DNA of 64,000 nt from Streptomyces sp. CC0208 (lineage in GTDB: Bacteria > Actinomycetota > Actinomycetes > Streptomycetales > Streptomycetaceae), in the NCBI RefSeq assembly GCF_003443735.1, contig NZ_CP031969.1, positions 1 to 64,000 of the forward strand. The letters are read 5' to 3'. The position numbers were made by a program, and so were the translations under genes. Positions 18,494 through 26,721 of the stretch are shown here, piece after piece. The notes under the pieces are model-generated. The model was not told the origin of the DNA. It worked only from the letters and a program-made list of their open reading frames with translations, and made no database searches. Position 1 is the stretch's first letter. Every line of letters begins with the position of its first letter.

Positions 18494-18983
18494 GATTCGA
18501 GAACCCTTTCTTGCAGGTCGGGACAGGCTCACTGGTCCGATTTGGCCTCTGGCCGAAGGCAGCAAGCACAGTGGAGTCCTGGAGATGGGGTGGGGGACAC
18601 AGGCGGATCCTCGAACGGCTGATGTGCCGGAGACGCCTCTGAGAGCCGAGGCGATGAGCAAGGCGACCACGGCCAGATTGCTCAACGTCCTGCTTGGTAC
18701 CAGTACATCCTGTCGGCCAGCGTCTCGGCAACCGTCGCTGGTACGCCGTGGTCGCAGCGCAGTACGTGACTTGGTCCTCGTCATCCCGCCGGGTGGCGCG
18801 ATGACTTCGGGAGCCGTCCCGCCGGGGGCGGTCACGACTGGCTTTGGCGTGGGTTTCGACACCGCCTGTCGCCCAGGGACGACACCGCCCGGTGCTGGCG
18901 GAGAGTAATAGCGACGAGATTTGACATCACTTCGGGGCTTGCGATGGGAGGATCGGTGTGCTCCTCGTAGTGAGGGGGCGCCG
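18494..18983. other. Intergenic region, no gene recognised
   Basis: Promoter region of the ATPase gene plus about 400 bases without a supported gene. Confidence 0.35.
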
Positions 18984-19121
18984 ATGCCGCCCAAGACCAA
19001 GGTCGATCACTACGCGGCCATCGCCGACCGCCTTACCTTCGGCGGCAACCTCACCCAGACCGGCACCGACTCCTACCGCCTCGCCATCACCCAAGCCGCC
19101 GGGCACAACGCCGGCAGATGA
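18984..19121 (+). pseudogene. Possible IstB-type transposition helper C-terminal relic
   Basis: A 45-residue frame, MPPKTKVDHYAAIADRLTFG then NLTQTGTDSYRLAITQA. The pattern DRL, glycine, T..DSYRL resembles the C-terminal strand of IS21-type IstB helper ATPases. No Walker motifs are present nearby, so it is at best a fragment; it could also be a small unrelated gene. Confidence 0.3.
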
Positions 19122-19186
19122 GCTGCGACCTCTCCGTCCATGACGGATGCAAAGGAACTGGTGCCTGTCGGGGTCGTGCAGCCGGG

Positions 19187-19867
19187 TTACAAGGTCGACT
19201 CCTGGCGGCCTGCGCCACTGTCGTCCAAAAGGCCGAACATCGGCAGACAGGGCGGCAGCCCGACGACCGACACCGGGACATGCTGGTGCACCTGCCAGCG
19301 GGCTCGCGTCAGTCTCAGCCGCCGCATAATCGCAGGTTGGCCACGCACCACATGCCGCTCGACCCCGTCGAGTTCGTAACCGTGTTTCATGGATACGGTG
19401 AACGAGGAGGCGTTGTCCTCGAAAGCACCCGACATCGCCTCGAGTGCGTTCAGGCCGACAAAGGCCAGGTGCAGCACTGCGGCACGCATCTCCGTACCGA
19501 TCCCTTGCCGCTGGAACGGTGCCCCGAGCCAGGAGGCAGTGCTCACCTCCCGCAGCATGGCAAAATCCCGGGCCGCGATAGTCTGCAGGCCGACGACCTG
19601 GTCTTTTTCAAAGACAACGAGGTTCAGGGCCCAGTTCTCAGGTGACCAGTTCCCCCTGCGCAACCAGTGGTGCTGCACCACCGAGCGCGCCCGGTCCGCT
19701 GGAGGCAAATCGGTCCACGGCACGAGGAAGGGCATGCGGTCCGGCTCGTGGACGCCTTCTGCCGCAAGCTCACCCAACTCGGCAAGCTCATCCTCGCTGG
19801 GCAGTCGCAACTCCAGACGCGGGGTACTCAGACGCAGTCCTACCAAGGGCCAGTGGTCAATCAGCAT
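19187..19867 (-). CDS. GNAT family N-acetyltransferase
   Basis: A 226-residue RimJ/RimL-type acetyltransferase. It starts with the typical first strand LVGLRLSTPRLELRLPSEDE, has the acetyl-CoA loop GAPFQRQGIGTEMRAAVLHL (consensus Q/R-x-x-G-x-G/A), and the following GLNALEAMSGAFEDNASSFT and SMKHGYELDGVERHVV, where GNAT proteins carry the late helix and strand. The last 30 residues (VVGLPPCLPMFGLLDDSGAG) are unlike the family and may be an extension read through after loss of an earlier stop. The ISL3 element lies just over 100 bases upstream of its start and may have displaced its promoter. Confidence 0.85.
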   Translation of the reverse strand: MLIDHWPLVGLRLSTPRLELRLPSEDELAELGELAAEGVHEPDRMPFLVPWTDLPPADRARSVVQHHWLRRGNWSPENWALNLVVFEKDQVVGLQTIAARDFAMLREVSTASWLGAPFQRQGIGTEMRAAVLHLAFVGLNALEAMSGAFEDNASSFTVSMKHGYELDGVERHVVRGQPAIMRRLRLTRARWQVHQHVPVSVVGLPPCLPMFGLLDDSGAGRQESTL

Positions 19868-19990
19868 GCGTCATTGTCGAAGACGAGCGCAGCCCCGGTC
19901 ATCTGAATTCCACGCGCGGCCAGACACGAGGTTCGGCCTGTGAGTCACCGGCTCGGCGGGCGACGCACACCCAAGTGGTGTCAGTTCCGA

Positions 19991-20012
19991 GACTCTGGCT
20001 CAATTTCCGTGA
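19991..20012. repeat. ISL3 element left terminal inverted repeat
   Basis: 22 bases, exact reverse complement of 22300-22321. The 8-base target duplication AGTTCCGA lies immediately left, at 19983-19990. Confidence 0.92.
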
Positions 20013-20109
20013 TCGCATGGCTGTGAGTGACACCGGTTGGGTAGGCAGCGACGCTTTTCCGTATGCGCGCCCGGATTTCGACCCAGAGCTGCTGACAGAC
20101 AAACGAGTC

Positions 20110-20544
20110 TCAGTCAGCAAGGTCTCTCGCTTCGTAGCTGGCCAGCCCCAGGGCAAGCAGGGGCGGCACCAGTGCGTTCAGATACCAGGCCATGTCCGTG
20201 AGGGCTGGTGCTCCGGAGAGGCTCCGCCGGTCGATCGTCGGGATGAAGGAACAGTGCGATCGGCCAGCATGAAAAAGTAGTTGGCCGCCGGTTTCTGCAG
20301 TTGATTGATAGATGCAGACACCGACGTGGTGGTCGACGTTGGTCGGTGAATCAACCAAGGTCAGGACCTCAGCTGCCTGGTCGGTTGAAGCCGACTGCCA
20401 GTCGAACAGGCCGTCGTGGTTGACCACGTAGGAGATACCAAGCGGTTCCTGCAGCGACCACCCCTCACTGGCCAGAGCTCGCAGCACGGCGTCTACGGTG
20501 ACGGCGCGTGCGAACACGAGATCGATGTCGGCGGTCCTGGACAT
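20110..20544 (-). CDS. Hypothetical protein carried inside the ISL3 element
   Basis: A 144-residue soluble protein: MSRTADIDLVFARAVTVDAV, ASEGWSLQEPLGISYVVNHD, LFDWQSASTDQAAEVLTLVD, GGQLLFHAGRSHCSFIPTID, ALTDMAWYLNALVPPLLALG. The alternating strands and helices recall small cytoplasmic immunity-like or sensor domains, but I cannot assign a family. ATG 20544 has AGGAG seven to eight bases upstream. It sits between the transposase end and the left inverted repeat, on the transposase strand. A frameshift in the transposase makes one continuous open frame run into it, but the strong ribosome binding site shows it is a separate gene. Confidence 0.72.
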   Translation of the reverse strand: MSRTADIDLVFARAVTVDAVLRALASEGWSLQEPLGISYVVNHDGLFDWQSASTDQAAEVLTLVDSPTNVDHHVGVCIYQSTAETGGQLLFHAGRSHCSFIPTIDRRSLSGAPALTDMAWYLNALVPPLLALGLASYEARDLAD

Positions 20545-20602
20545 TCGCGGCTCCTGCGGTGGGGTTGATCGCTGTCGGAAGCATTTCACCTGTTGGCATC
20601 CG

Positions 20603-22201
20603 TCATGGAGCGAGGAGCACTCGTTTCCGCAGGGTGCGAAGCCGGCTCGGCCGAACATCTGGCGCTGGAGCATCTTGATGCAGTTAACGTGCCCTTCCAC
20701 GACGCCCGAGCTCCAGGGCAGCGTGAGCCCGGCGGTGACCGCAGCCCCGTCACGATCGATGCCGGCGGCGAGGGTGTGGAGACCGGGCAGGTCGTCCTGG
20801 CGGACTGCGTCGAGCCAATCGGGCAGCCGTTGGCCCTGCCGCTCGGTGAGGATCTGGGCGAAGGAGCGGACATGTCCGGTGAGGGCTTCCAGTTCGGGAC
20901 AGTGGGCCAGGACGGCCTCGAGCCGCAGCTGATCGACCTTGGAGAGGGAGTCGGGGTGGCGCAGGATCCAGCCGGCGACGGTGCGGGGTGAGGGCGGGGG
21001 TGCGTTGCCCGGATCGGCCGAAAGGCGTTTGGTGCGGAAGTAGGCGCGAACTCGCTGGTAGCTGGCTTTGTAGCCTAGTGGCACGATCTCCTCCCATGCC
21101 TTCCATGCGTTGGTGCAGCCTTGGTTCCAGCGGTCGTCCAGGTAGGGCTTGTACTCGTCGAGGACGGAGGGGCGGCCCTGCCGCTGGCCGTGGAAGAGGT
21201 CTTTCGGGGTGGTGGCGTCGGCGAGGAGCTTGACCGGGCGGTAGGTCATCCCGAGCTGGCGTTGGATCGCGCGGCGGCTGTGGCCGGCCGCCAGCAGGGC
21301 GTGGACGGCGACATGGTTGGCCCGGGTTCTGTCGGCGAACCGGTGGCCGGTGGGCCACGGCGAGCCAGAGGGGTCAGCTAGTTCATCTGCTTCCTTGACC
21401 TGTTGGGATGGCTCAAGTGCGGTGCCTCGAAGGCAGCCCCGCTGGTCGGCGACGCACCGTTCGGCGGCTTCGCTGAGGTTGTGCCACAGGTGCCAGCGGT
21501 CCGCGACCTGCACTGCCTGCGGTGCCCCGACGGTGGCGCGTTCGGCGAAGAACGGAGCCCGGTCCCGGCAGACGACCTCGATCCCTGGCCTCTTGGCCAG
21601 CCAGGTGGCCAGGCTGGATTCCTCCCGGTCTGGCAGCAGGTCCACCGGCCGTCGCGTTTCGACGTCGACCAGCACCGTGCCGTAGTGCCGGCCTTTGCGC
21701 GTCGCGTACTCATCGACGCCGACCACTCTCGGGGCTGGCAGATCCGGTTCGGGCAGCGCCTCGACGAGCCGCAGTACGGTGCTGCGGCTGACGGACACTC
21801 CAATGACGCCAGCCATCCGAGCTCCCGCCCGGCCGGCCAGGGCCAGGCCGACCGCCGCGATCGTCGAACGCAGACGCTCGGTCCACCGGCCGTACCTCCG
21901 GGTCAGTCCCGGCACCTGCTCAACGAACGTCCGTCGCCCGCACGAAGCGACCGGGCAGGCGAAGCGGCGGACCGCAGACAGAGCACCACCCGGCGCCCCG
22001 CGCTGGGAACATCCGTAGGAAACCGCAGATAGGAGCTATGAACCCGGATCGACCAGTTCCCGCAGCCGAACACGCCGAACCGGCCGTTGTGCTGCGGGCC
22101 TCGACTCGTATCGTCTAGTTGCTCACGTCCACCGACACCACCGGCACGTCCGCGATCGACGGAAACAGCAACTCCTCCAGCCGGAGGACCACTTCTTCCA
22201 C
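20603..22201 (-). pseudogene. ISL3 family transposase, disrupted
   Basis: The N-terminus EEVVLRLEELLFPSIADVPV is followed by an in-frame TAG at 22115-22117. WSIRVHSSYLRFPTDVPSAG then continues in another frame, and VRRFACPVASCGRRTFVEQV (zinc-finger-like region) in a third. The DDE domain is intact over about 400 residues: RVVGVDEYATRKGRHYGTVL, GIEVVCRDRAPFFAERATVG, VQVADRWHLWHNLSEAAERC and the late LTLPWSSGVVEGHVNCIKML. Near 20634 a base is missing so that the usual end (LRKRVLLAP, stop at 20603-20605) is out of frame. Without several corrections it is inactive. Confidence 0.88.
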
Positions 22202-22299
22202 GGTCCGGAACTGTCAGGTACCCGAGGTCACCACTGATCATTTTCGGGCGACTTTCAGGAGCCCAACACGACCATGAACCGTGACTCAGCGTGCGCAGG

Positions 22300-22321
22300 T
22301 CACGGAAATTGAGCCAGAGTC
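22300..22321. repeat. ISL3 element right terminal inverted repeat
   Basis: 22 bases, exact reverse complement of 19991-20012; the second AGTTCCGA copy follows at 22322-22329. Confidence 0.92.
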
Positions 22322-22519
22322 AGTTCCGATGGACATTCACGGGCGCGTTGATCAACAAGCGGTCGCCGAACTCACCGACAGGCGGTGTCGCTGTCATCCA
22401 TGTCGGATCGGGCGCCAATCCGCGTCCGTCCTGGATCCTTGGTCCTGGCCCGGCTTGCGGTGGTGAGTGTTCCGGGCAGTTTCGCCCGCAACACTCACGA
22501 CACCAGAGCAGCAGCCGGC

Positions 22520-23392
22520 TTACCGGGCGAGTTCAGTCGGTTCGTCCAGTCTCGTCAGCTTCCGCGGGTTTCTGACCAGGTAGACCCGGGTGACCTGCCC
22601 GTTCTCCACCACGAGGCTCACCGCTGTGGCCAGCTCGCCGTCGATCTCGATCCGGCCGGCAGGTGCGCCGTTGAGCCACACGGCCGTCGTCGCGAGCGCG
22701 GCCACTTCCACCCGGTTCGTGCGCGCGAGCACCTTCGCCACGAGCTCGACCCCGTGGATCGGAGCCAGAGCGGCGGCCGCCAGCCCGCCACCATCGGCGA
22801 TCAAGACCACGTCCGGCGCCATGACCTCCACCAGCTCCTGCAACTGCCCGGTGCGCAACGCGAGCAGGAACCGCTCCACCACGGCCCGCTGCTCCGACCG
22901 GCTCACCTGGACCCGCGGACGCCGGGCCGCCACATGCTCGCGTGCTCGCCGCGCGATCTGCCGCACCGCGGCCGTGGACTTCCCGATGGCTTCGGCGATC
23001 TCGCCGTACGGCAGCTCGAAGACCTCGCGGAGCACGAACACCGCCCGCTCCGTCGGCCCGAGCGTTTCAAGGACGGTCAGCATCGCGATCGAGACGCTCT
23101 CCGCGAGCTCTACGTCCTCGGCGACATCAGGGCTGGTCAGCAGCGGTTCCGGTAGCCACTCGCCGACATAGTCCTCGCGGCTGCGTGCCAACGTCCGCAG
23201 CCGGTTGAGCGCTTGCCGCGTGACGGTCCTGACGAGGTACGCCCGCGCTTCGCTCACTCGCGACTGGTCGACCTCGGCCCACCGCAGCCAGGACTCCTGC
23301 AGCACGTCCTCCGCGTCTGCCGCGGAGCCGAGCATCTCGTAGGCGACCGTGAACAGCAGGCTGCGATGGGTGACGAACGGGTCCTCGGTCAT
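22520..23392 (-). CDS. RNA polymerase sigma factor, ECF41 (SigJ-like) type
   Basis: A 290-residue extracytoplasmic-function sigma factor. Region 2 is at about residues 8-70 (HRSLLFTVAYEMLGSAADAE, DVLQESWLRWAEV); region 4 at about 105-160 (LGPTERAVFVLREVFELPYG, EIAEAIGKSTAAVRQIARRA). The linker WLPEPL and the SnoaL-like C-terminal extension with DGGG and NPRKL are hallmarks of ECF41, in which the extension replaces an anti-sigma factor. Its ATG overlaps the stop of the upstream carboxymuconolactone-decarboxylase-like gene (ATGA). ECF41 genes are known to sit beside such small enzymes and to control them. Confidence 0.93.
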   Translation of the reverse strand: MTEDPFVTHRSLLFTVAYEMLGSAADAEDVLQESWLRWAEVDQSRVSEARAYLVRTVTRQALNRLRTLARSREDYVGEWLPEPLLTSPDVAEDVELAESVSIAMLTVLETLGPTERAVFVLREVFELPYGEIAEAIGKSTAAVRQIARRAREHVAARRPRVQVSRSEQRAVVERFLLALRTGQLQELVEVMAPDVVLIADGGGLAAAALAPIHGVELVAKVLARTNRVEVAALATTAVWLNGAPAGRIEIDGELATAVSLVVENGQVTRVYLVRNPRKLTRLDEPTELAR

Positions 23393-23967
23393 ACCGTCGA
23401 CGCCACGCCGGACGTCTCAGGACGCGCGGCCAGCGGGATCTCGCAGGCATCGGAGTAGCCCTGCGAGGTGATCCCATGCGCCGTGTTGCACCTGGCCGCC
23501 AGGTTGGCGAAGCCGATGAACACGGTGAGTTCGACCAGCGCCGCCGGGCCGAGCCGGCCGAGCAGACTCGCCGACAGCTCATCGGTGACGGTCGTCGGCG
23601 TGTTCGTCATGGCCTCGGCGTACTCCATCACCTCCCGCTCCAACGGCGTGAACACCTCCGACTCCCGCCAGCGCGGCACCTGGCTCGCCTTGGCCAGGTC
23701 CAGGTTCTGGTTCAGTGCCGCGAAGTAGTTGATGTCGAGGCACCAGCTGCAGCCGACCTGTGCCGCGACGGCCATGTGGGCGAACGTCTTGAGGCTCGCG
23801 TCGGCCGCGTCCCAGGTGCCCACCTTGGCTGAGAACTCCTGGTTGGCCTCGGCGAGTTTGGGGTTGTTCCACAGCACCTCGTGGGGCTCGGGCACGCGAC
23901 CGAGCTGCTTGATCAGGTTTTCGCGAAGCTCGGCGGGGAGCTCGGCCTTCGGGACGCGTAGCGCCAT
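23389..23967 (-). CDS. Carboxymuconolactone decarboxylase / AhpD-like protein
   Basis: A 192-residue helical protein of the CMD/AhpD family. The redox-type motif GCSWCLDINYFAA carries the Cys-x-x-Cys pair, and FTPLEREVMEYAEAMTNTPT and LVELTVFIGFANLAARCNTA are the family's helix pairs. ATG 23967 has AAGGAG six bases upstream; the open frame extends to 24051. Coupled by a 4-base overlap to the ECF41 sigma factor downstream, it is the likely target and partner of that regulator. AhpD-like proteins reduce peroxidase partners; many ECF41-linked ones remain uncharacterised. Confidence 0.9.
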   Translation of the reverse strand: MALRVPKAELPAELRENLIKQLGRVPEPHEVLWNNPKLAEANQEFSAKVGTWDAADASLKTFAHMAVAAQVGCSWCLDINYFAALNQNLDLAKASQVPRWRESEVFTPLEREVMEYAEAMTNTPTTVTDELSASLLGRLGPAALVELTVFIGFANLAARCNTAHGITSQGYSDACEIPLAARPETSGVASTV

Positions 23968-24149
23968 GGTGTTCTCCTTGGACGTTTGCCTGTGTGGCAT
24001 GAAGACACCACCGGGCCCGCGAATGTGACACCCATCATCGCCACTGCTCATCGATCGTCAGCGCGCACAGGCCGACCCGCAGTCACTACGTCAGCAGGAA
24101 TCTTCGCGGCAAGCCGCAACCGGTCGGCCCCCGCCCGCCGTCGGCCCGT

Positions 24150-24620
24150 GCCGTCACGCGCTGGCTCCTCGCCCACCCCGACGCCCTGCCCGAAGGCGAC
24201 TGACTCCAGCCGCCGGTTGGAGCTGGTGCTGAGCGTAGTAGTTGGTCTCGTGCTCGTGGTAGCGGCGGCGACGGGAAGCAGCGGGCATGGCGGGCTCGGC
24301 AGAGGTGATCGGCGGGACGAGTGCTGTTTGGAGAGTTGGGCGAGGGTGGCACGGACACCGGTGAGCTGGGCGGTGGCGAGCTGTGCCCACTCGTCGTCGG
24401 GGTAGCGGGCCAGGTGCGGATCGAGCGTGCCCGTGATCACCCGGGTGAGCCGGCCGAGGATCTGCCGGAACTGCCGCTTGTCGTTGCGGGCTGGTCCATC
24501 GACTCGCGGCAGGCCCCCTCTCGGAGCCAGCGCCGTCCTCCCACAGCTGGAGGGGACCGAGACCTCGGCGGCGACGGCGGAAGCCCTCCGTGGCAGCCCG
24601 CACATCCCGCGTGCCCTTCC
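24150..24620 (-). pseudogene. Decayed gene, family unknown
   Basis: Protein-like stretches lie in two minus-strand frames: GFRRRRRGLGPLQLWEDGAG, then NDKRQFRQILGRLTRVITGT and YPDDEWAQLATAQLTGVRAT, then (frame change) RRRYHEHETNYYAQHQLQPA. The first stretch resembles the tail fused to the transposase at 32356-33138, suggesting both derive from one mobile gene family. No intact start or stop was found. Confidence 0.35.
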
Positions 24621-24769
24621 GCTCCTCCTCGTACTCCGGTCCCGGTGGTGAGGTGAGGGCCGTGGAGAAACTGAGTCTCCAGTGCCCGTATGAGCAGTGG
24701 AGAAACCAGGGAAATCGACCGTGTGTTCTCGTATTCGCCGGGCACGAGGAGCAGCGGAGGTTGATAACT

Positions 24770-24940
24770 ATGGTTCCCCTGCTTGTCGTTCTTCTGCTGG
24801 CCCTAATCCTCTTCGGCGCGGGCTTCGCGCTGAAGGCCCTGTGGTGGCTCGCGGTCATCGTGCTGGTCGTCTGGCTGCTGGGCTTCGTCATGCGCTCCGC
24901 TGACACGGGCGGCCGCAAGGGCCGCTGGTATCGCTGGTAA
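24770..24940 (+). CDS. Small hydrophobic membrane protein (56 aa)
   Basis: A 56-residue protein consisting of two adjacent hydrophobic helices (MVPLLVVLLLALILFGAGFA and ALWWLAVIVLVVWLLGFVM) and a basic tail (GGRKGRWYRW). Short proteins of this build are common in Streptomyces and stress-related roles are sometimes suggested. CGGAGG lies about nine bases before ATG 24770, and a strong hairpin terminator follows 25 bases after the stop, so it looks like a complete monocistronic gene. Confidence 0.82.
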   Translation: MVPLLVVLLLALILFGAGFALKALWWLAVIVLVVWLLGFVMRSADTGGRKGRWYRW

Positions 24941-24964
24941 CCCACCACTCATCAGCGGCACGTC

Positions 24965-24994
24965 TGTGGGCTCCGGAGGTATCCGGAGCCCACA
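24965..24994 (+). terminator. Terminator of the small membrane protein gene
   Basis: Perfect 13-base arms (TGTGGGCTCCGGA at 24965-24977 and TCCGGAGCCCACA at 24982-24994) with a four-base loop. Confidence 0.85.
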
Positions 24995-25470
24995 AGCATG
25001 TCCCGGATCAGAACATCTCATCGGTGAAACCCTGCGCCTCCGAAACACCGGACCTCAGCTTCGTCACCGCGGAATCCGACGGGCTGGCAAGGGAGCAACG
25101 TTCACCTTGCGCCTGTCTCTGGGAGACGTCTGCGGAGCCGGCAGGTCTGCGTCCTCCGCTGAACTCCATCGCCCTATCCCTGAGCGGCGGTGATGAGCAG
25201 GTCGCGGTCGCGAAGGACGCCGAGACGTGCGCTCAGTGTGCGTCGCCCGCTCCCGAGACGGCGAGGGGAGGTTCACCGACGGTCGTCGGGCCCTCGTGCA
25301 TGCTCCTGCTTGTCATTTTCCCCGCGCCGTTCAACATCCAGTGAATTCGGCGGCGAAGAGCGACTCCGGCGAGATGCCAAGAGCCCTGCCAGGACCGCGC
25401 GTCGGCCGTGCGCCATCGGGGCGGCTCGGACCCTCCGGTCCAGACGTACGTCGCGGCGCACGGCCGGCCA
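24995..25470. other. Intergenic region, no gene recognised
   Basis: About 475 bases between the small membrane gene and the 3' end of the XdhC gene. No frame shows a family motif or a convincing ribosome binding site. Confidence 0.4.
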
Positions 25471-26721
25471 CTACCGCAAGCTCGGCACGGACGTTCGCAT
25501 CGGTGCGGTGGTCCGCGTCCAGGGGGCGAAGCTCGTCCCCGCGTCGTGCGTCTCCTCCTCGTGGTGGATGGGTCTGCCCGACCCGGTCAGGGGTGTGCCC
25601 GTTCCGCCCCGTCGGGTGGCGATGATCTCCGCCGCGATGGACAGGGCCGTCTCCTCGGGTGTGCGGGCGCCGAGATCGAGGCCGATCGGCGACCGCAGCC
25701 GGGCCAACTCCCCGTCGGTCAGGCCCGCTTCACGCAGCCGTCGTTCCCGGTCGGCGTGCGTACGCCGTGAGCCCAGCGCGCCGACGAACGCGGCCGGCAT
25801 CCGCAGGGCCGCTTCCAGCAGGGGCACGTCGAACTTGGCGTCGTGGGTGAGCACGCACAGCACCGTGCGCGCGTCGGTCGCGGTGCCGCGCAGGTAGCGG
25901 TGCGGCCAGTCGACGACGACATCGTCGGCCTCGGGGAAGCGGGTCGTGGTGGCGAAGACGGGGCGGGCGTCGCACACGGTGACGTGGTAGCCGAGGAACT
26001 TGCCCACCCGTACGAGTGCCGCGGCGAAGTCGATCGCCCCGAAGACGATCATGCGGGGCGGCGGCACACTCGACTCGACGAGCAGGGTCAGTCCGCCGGG
26101 GCAGTGCGAGCCGTCCGCCGACAGCTCGACCGTGCTGGTGCGGCCGGCGTCCAGCAGGGCGCGGGCTTCACCGGCCGCCGTACGGTCCAGCTCCGCGTGC
26201 CCGCCGAGTCCGCCTTCGTACGAGCCTGCCCCGGACTCCGCCCGGGAGGGCCGGGAGGGCTCCCCCACCGCTTCGCTCGGCCGCACCAGCAGGGCTGTGC
26301 CGAGGAGATGGGCGGGACCGCGTACGACGCGGGCGAGGGCTGCCGGCTCGTCCCGGACGGCTGCCGACAGGGCCGACCGGAGCACCGGCCGCGCGGGCGC
26401 GTCCGTGCCGACCGGGGTGACCATGATGTCGATGATCCCGCCGCAGGTCAGGCCGACCGCGAAGGCGTCCTCGTCGCTGTATCCGAACCGTTCGACGAGC
26501 GTCTCGCCGTCCTGCAGCGCCTGGACGCACAGGTCGTACACCGCTCCCTCCACGCAGCCGCCGGAGACGGAGCCGATGACCGTGCCCTCACTGTCGACGG
26601 CGAGGGCTGCGCCGGGGCCGCGCGGGGCGCTGCCGCCGACGGCCACGACGGTGGCGACGGCGAACGCGCGGCCCTCCTCCATCCAGCGGTGCAGTTCCCC
26701 GGCGAGGTCAAGCACGGACAC
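25471..26721 (-). CDS. XdhC/CoxI-type maturation factor
   Basis: A 416-residue XdhC/CoxI protein, which inserts sulfurated molybdenum cofactor into molybdenum hydroxylases. The N-terminal XdhC domain shows FAVATVVAVGGSAPRGPGAA, SVSGGCVEGAVYDLC and FGLTCGG-like VGLTCGGIIDIM with the conserved cysteines; the C-terminal Rossmann domain shows RMIVFGAIDFAAALVRVGKF, VDWPHRYLRGTATDAR and FVGALGSRRTHADRERRLRE. It starts at GTG, overlapping by 14 bases the end of the molybdopterin subunit gene, so it is translated as the last gene of the operon. The tail after about residue 380 is low-complexity. Confidence 0.92.
   Translation of the reverse strand: MSVLDLAGELHRWMEEGRAFAVATVVAVGGSAPRGPGAALAVDSEGTVIGSVSGGCVEGAVYDLCVQALQDGETLVERFGYSDEDAFAVGLTCGGIIDIMVTPVGTDAPARPVLRSALSAAVRDEPAALARVVRGPAHLLGTALLVRPSEAVGEPSRPSRAESGAGSYEGGLGGHAELDRTAAGEARALLDAGRTSTVELSADGSHCPGGLTLLVESSVPPPRMIVFGAIDFAAALVRVGKFLGYHVTVCDARPVFATTTRFPEADDVVVDWPHRYLRGTATDARTVLCVLTHDAKFDVPLLEAALRMPAAFVGALGSRRTHADRERRLREAGLTDGELARLRSPIGLDLGARTPEETALSIAAEIIATRRGGTGTPLTGSGRPIHHEEETHDAGTSFAPWTRTTAPMRTSVPSLR

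Larger units (their letters stand above)
19991..22321 (-). mobile_element. ISL3-type insertion element with passenger gene
   Basis: The ends are perfect 22-base inverted repeats (19991-20012, beginning GACTCTGGCT, and 22300-22321). They are flanked by identical 8-base copies of AGTTCCGA (19983-19990 and 22322-22329); 8-base target duplications are characteristic of ISL3. Inside, reading leftwards, are a disrupted ISL3 transposase and a separate 144-codon gene. The intact duplication shows that the 2331-base unit moved as one piece, while the transposase now needs at least two frameshift corrections and has an internal TAG. Confidence 0.9.
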
